Positions 13,884 through 13,891 of a DNA stretch of 13,891 bases are shown piece by piece. Numbering within the stretch: position 1 is the first letter of the stretch; the number at the start of each line of letters is the position of its first letter. The DNA lies in assembly GCA_002449335.1 (NCBI GenBank), contig DKDL01000104.1, positions 1-13,891 on the forward strand. Reading direction: 5' to 3'. Both the position numbers and the translations under genes were made by a program. Under the pieces are notes generated by a model. That model saw only the letters and a list, made by a program, of their open reading frames with translations, was not told where the DNA came from and did not search any database. Source of the stretch: Succinatimonas sp. UBA6849. Lineage in GTDB: Bacteria; Pseudomonadota; Gammaproteobacteria; Enterobacterales; Succinivibrionaceae.

Positions 13884-13891
13884 AAAAAAAT

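Overview
The window is AT-rich and reads as ordinary chromosome of a gammaproteobacterium. Its Cca and YfcE proteins align almost without gaps to the E. coli proteins as I remember them, an ExeA/GspA-type ATPase is present, and the last bases look like an enterobacterial rrn P1 promoter. Low GC, a chemoreceptor built like those of Campylobacterota, and secreted binding proteins with a Firmicutes-like maltodextrin-binding N-terminus suggest a gut or rumen anaerobe such as Succinivibrionaceae. That placement is inference. No mobile element, CRISPR array, tRNA or rRNA gene lies inside the window.

Layout. cca (minus strand, 78-1436) is divergent from a gspA/exeA-like gene (1579-3213). The latter overlaps a small one-pass membrane protein gene (3200-3610) that sits where gspB would be. 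A methyl-accepting chemotaxis protein (3804-5807) follows. Next come three tandem paralogous maltose-type solute-binding proteins (6024-7244, 7328-8545, 8833-10455), with hairpins in the gaps. A bidirectional terminator (10540-10564) separates them from a convergent FGGY pentulose kinase (minus strand, 10625-12223). A 425-bp divergent control region then leads to yfcE (12649-13221) and a YhcH/YjgK/YiaL-family gene (13311-13763). A strong promoter with an A/T-rich upstream element and leader hairpin (13829-13883) ends the window.

How it works together. The centre is the most distinctive part: a Cache-type chemoreceptor gene is directly followed by three exported glucan-type binding proteins, with no permease or ATPase gene beside them. 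A CRP-like site and an attenuator-like hairpin with eight Ts lie ahead of the first binding protein. Each later gap also holds a stem-loop. This suggests a sensing and capture module for malto-oligosaccharides, with the permease encoded elsewhere, and with binding proteins that may present sugar to the receptor. The binding-protein identity is well supported. The link to the receptor is a hypothesis from adjacency. The pentose kinase has its own LacI/PurR-type operator and looks separately regulated.
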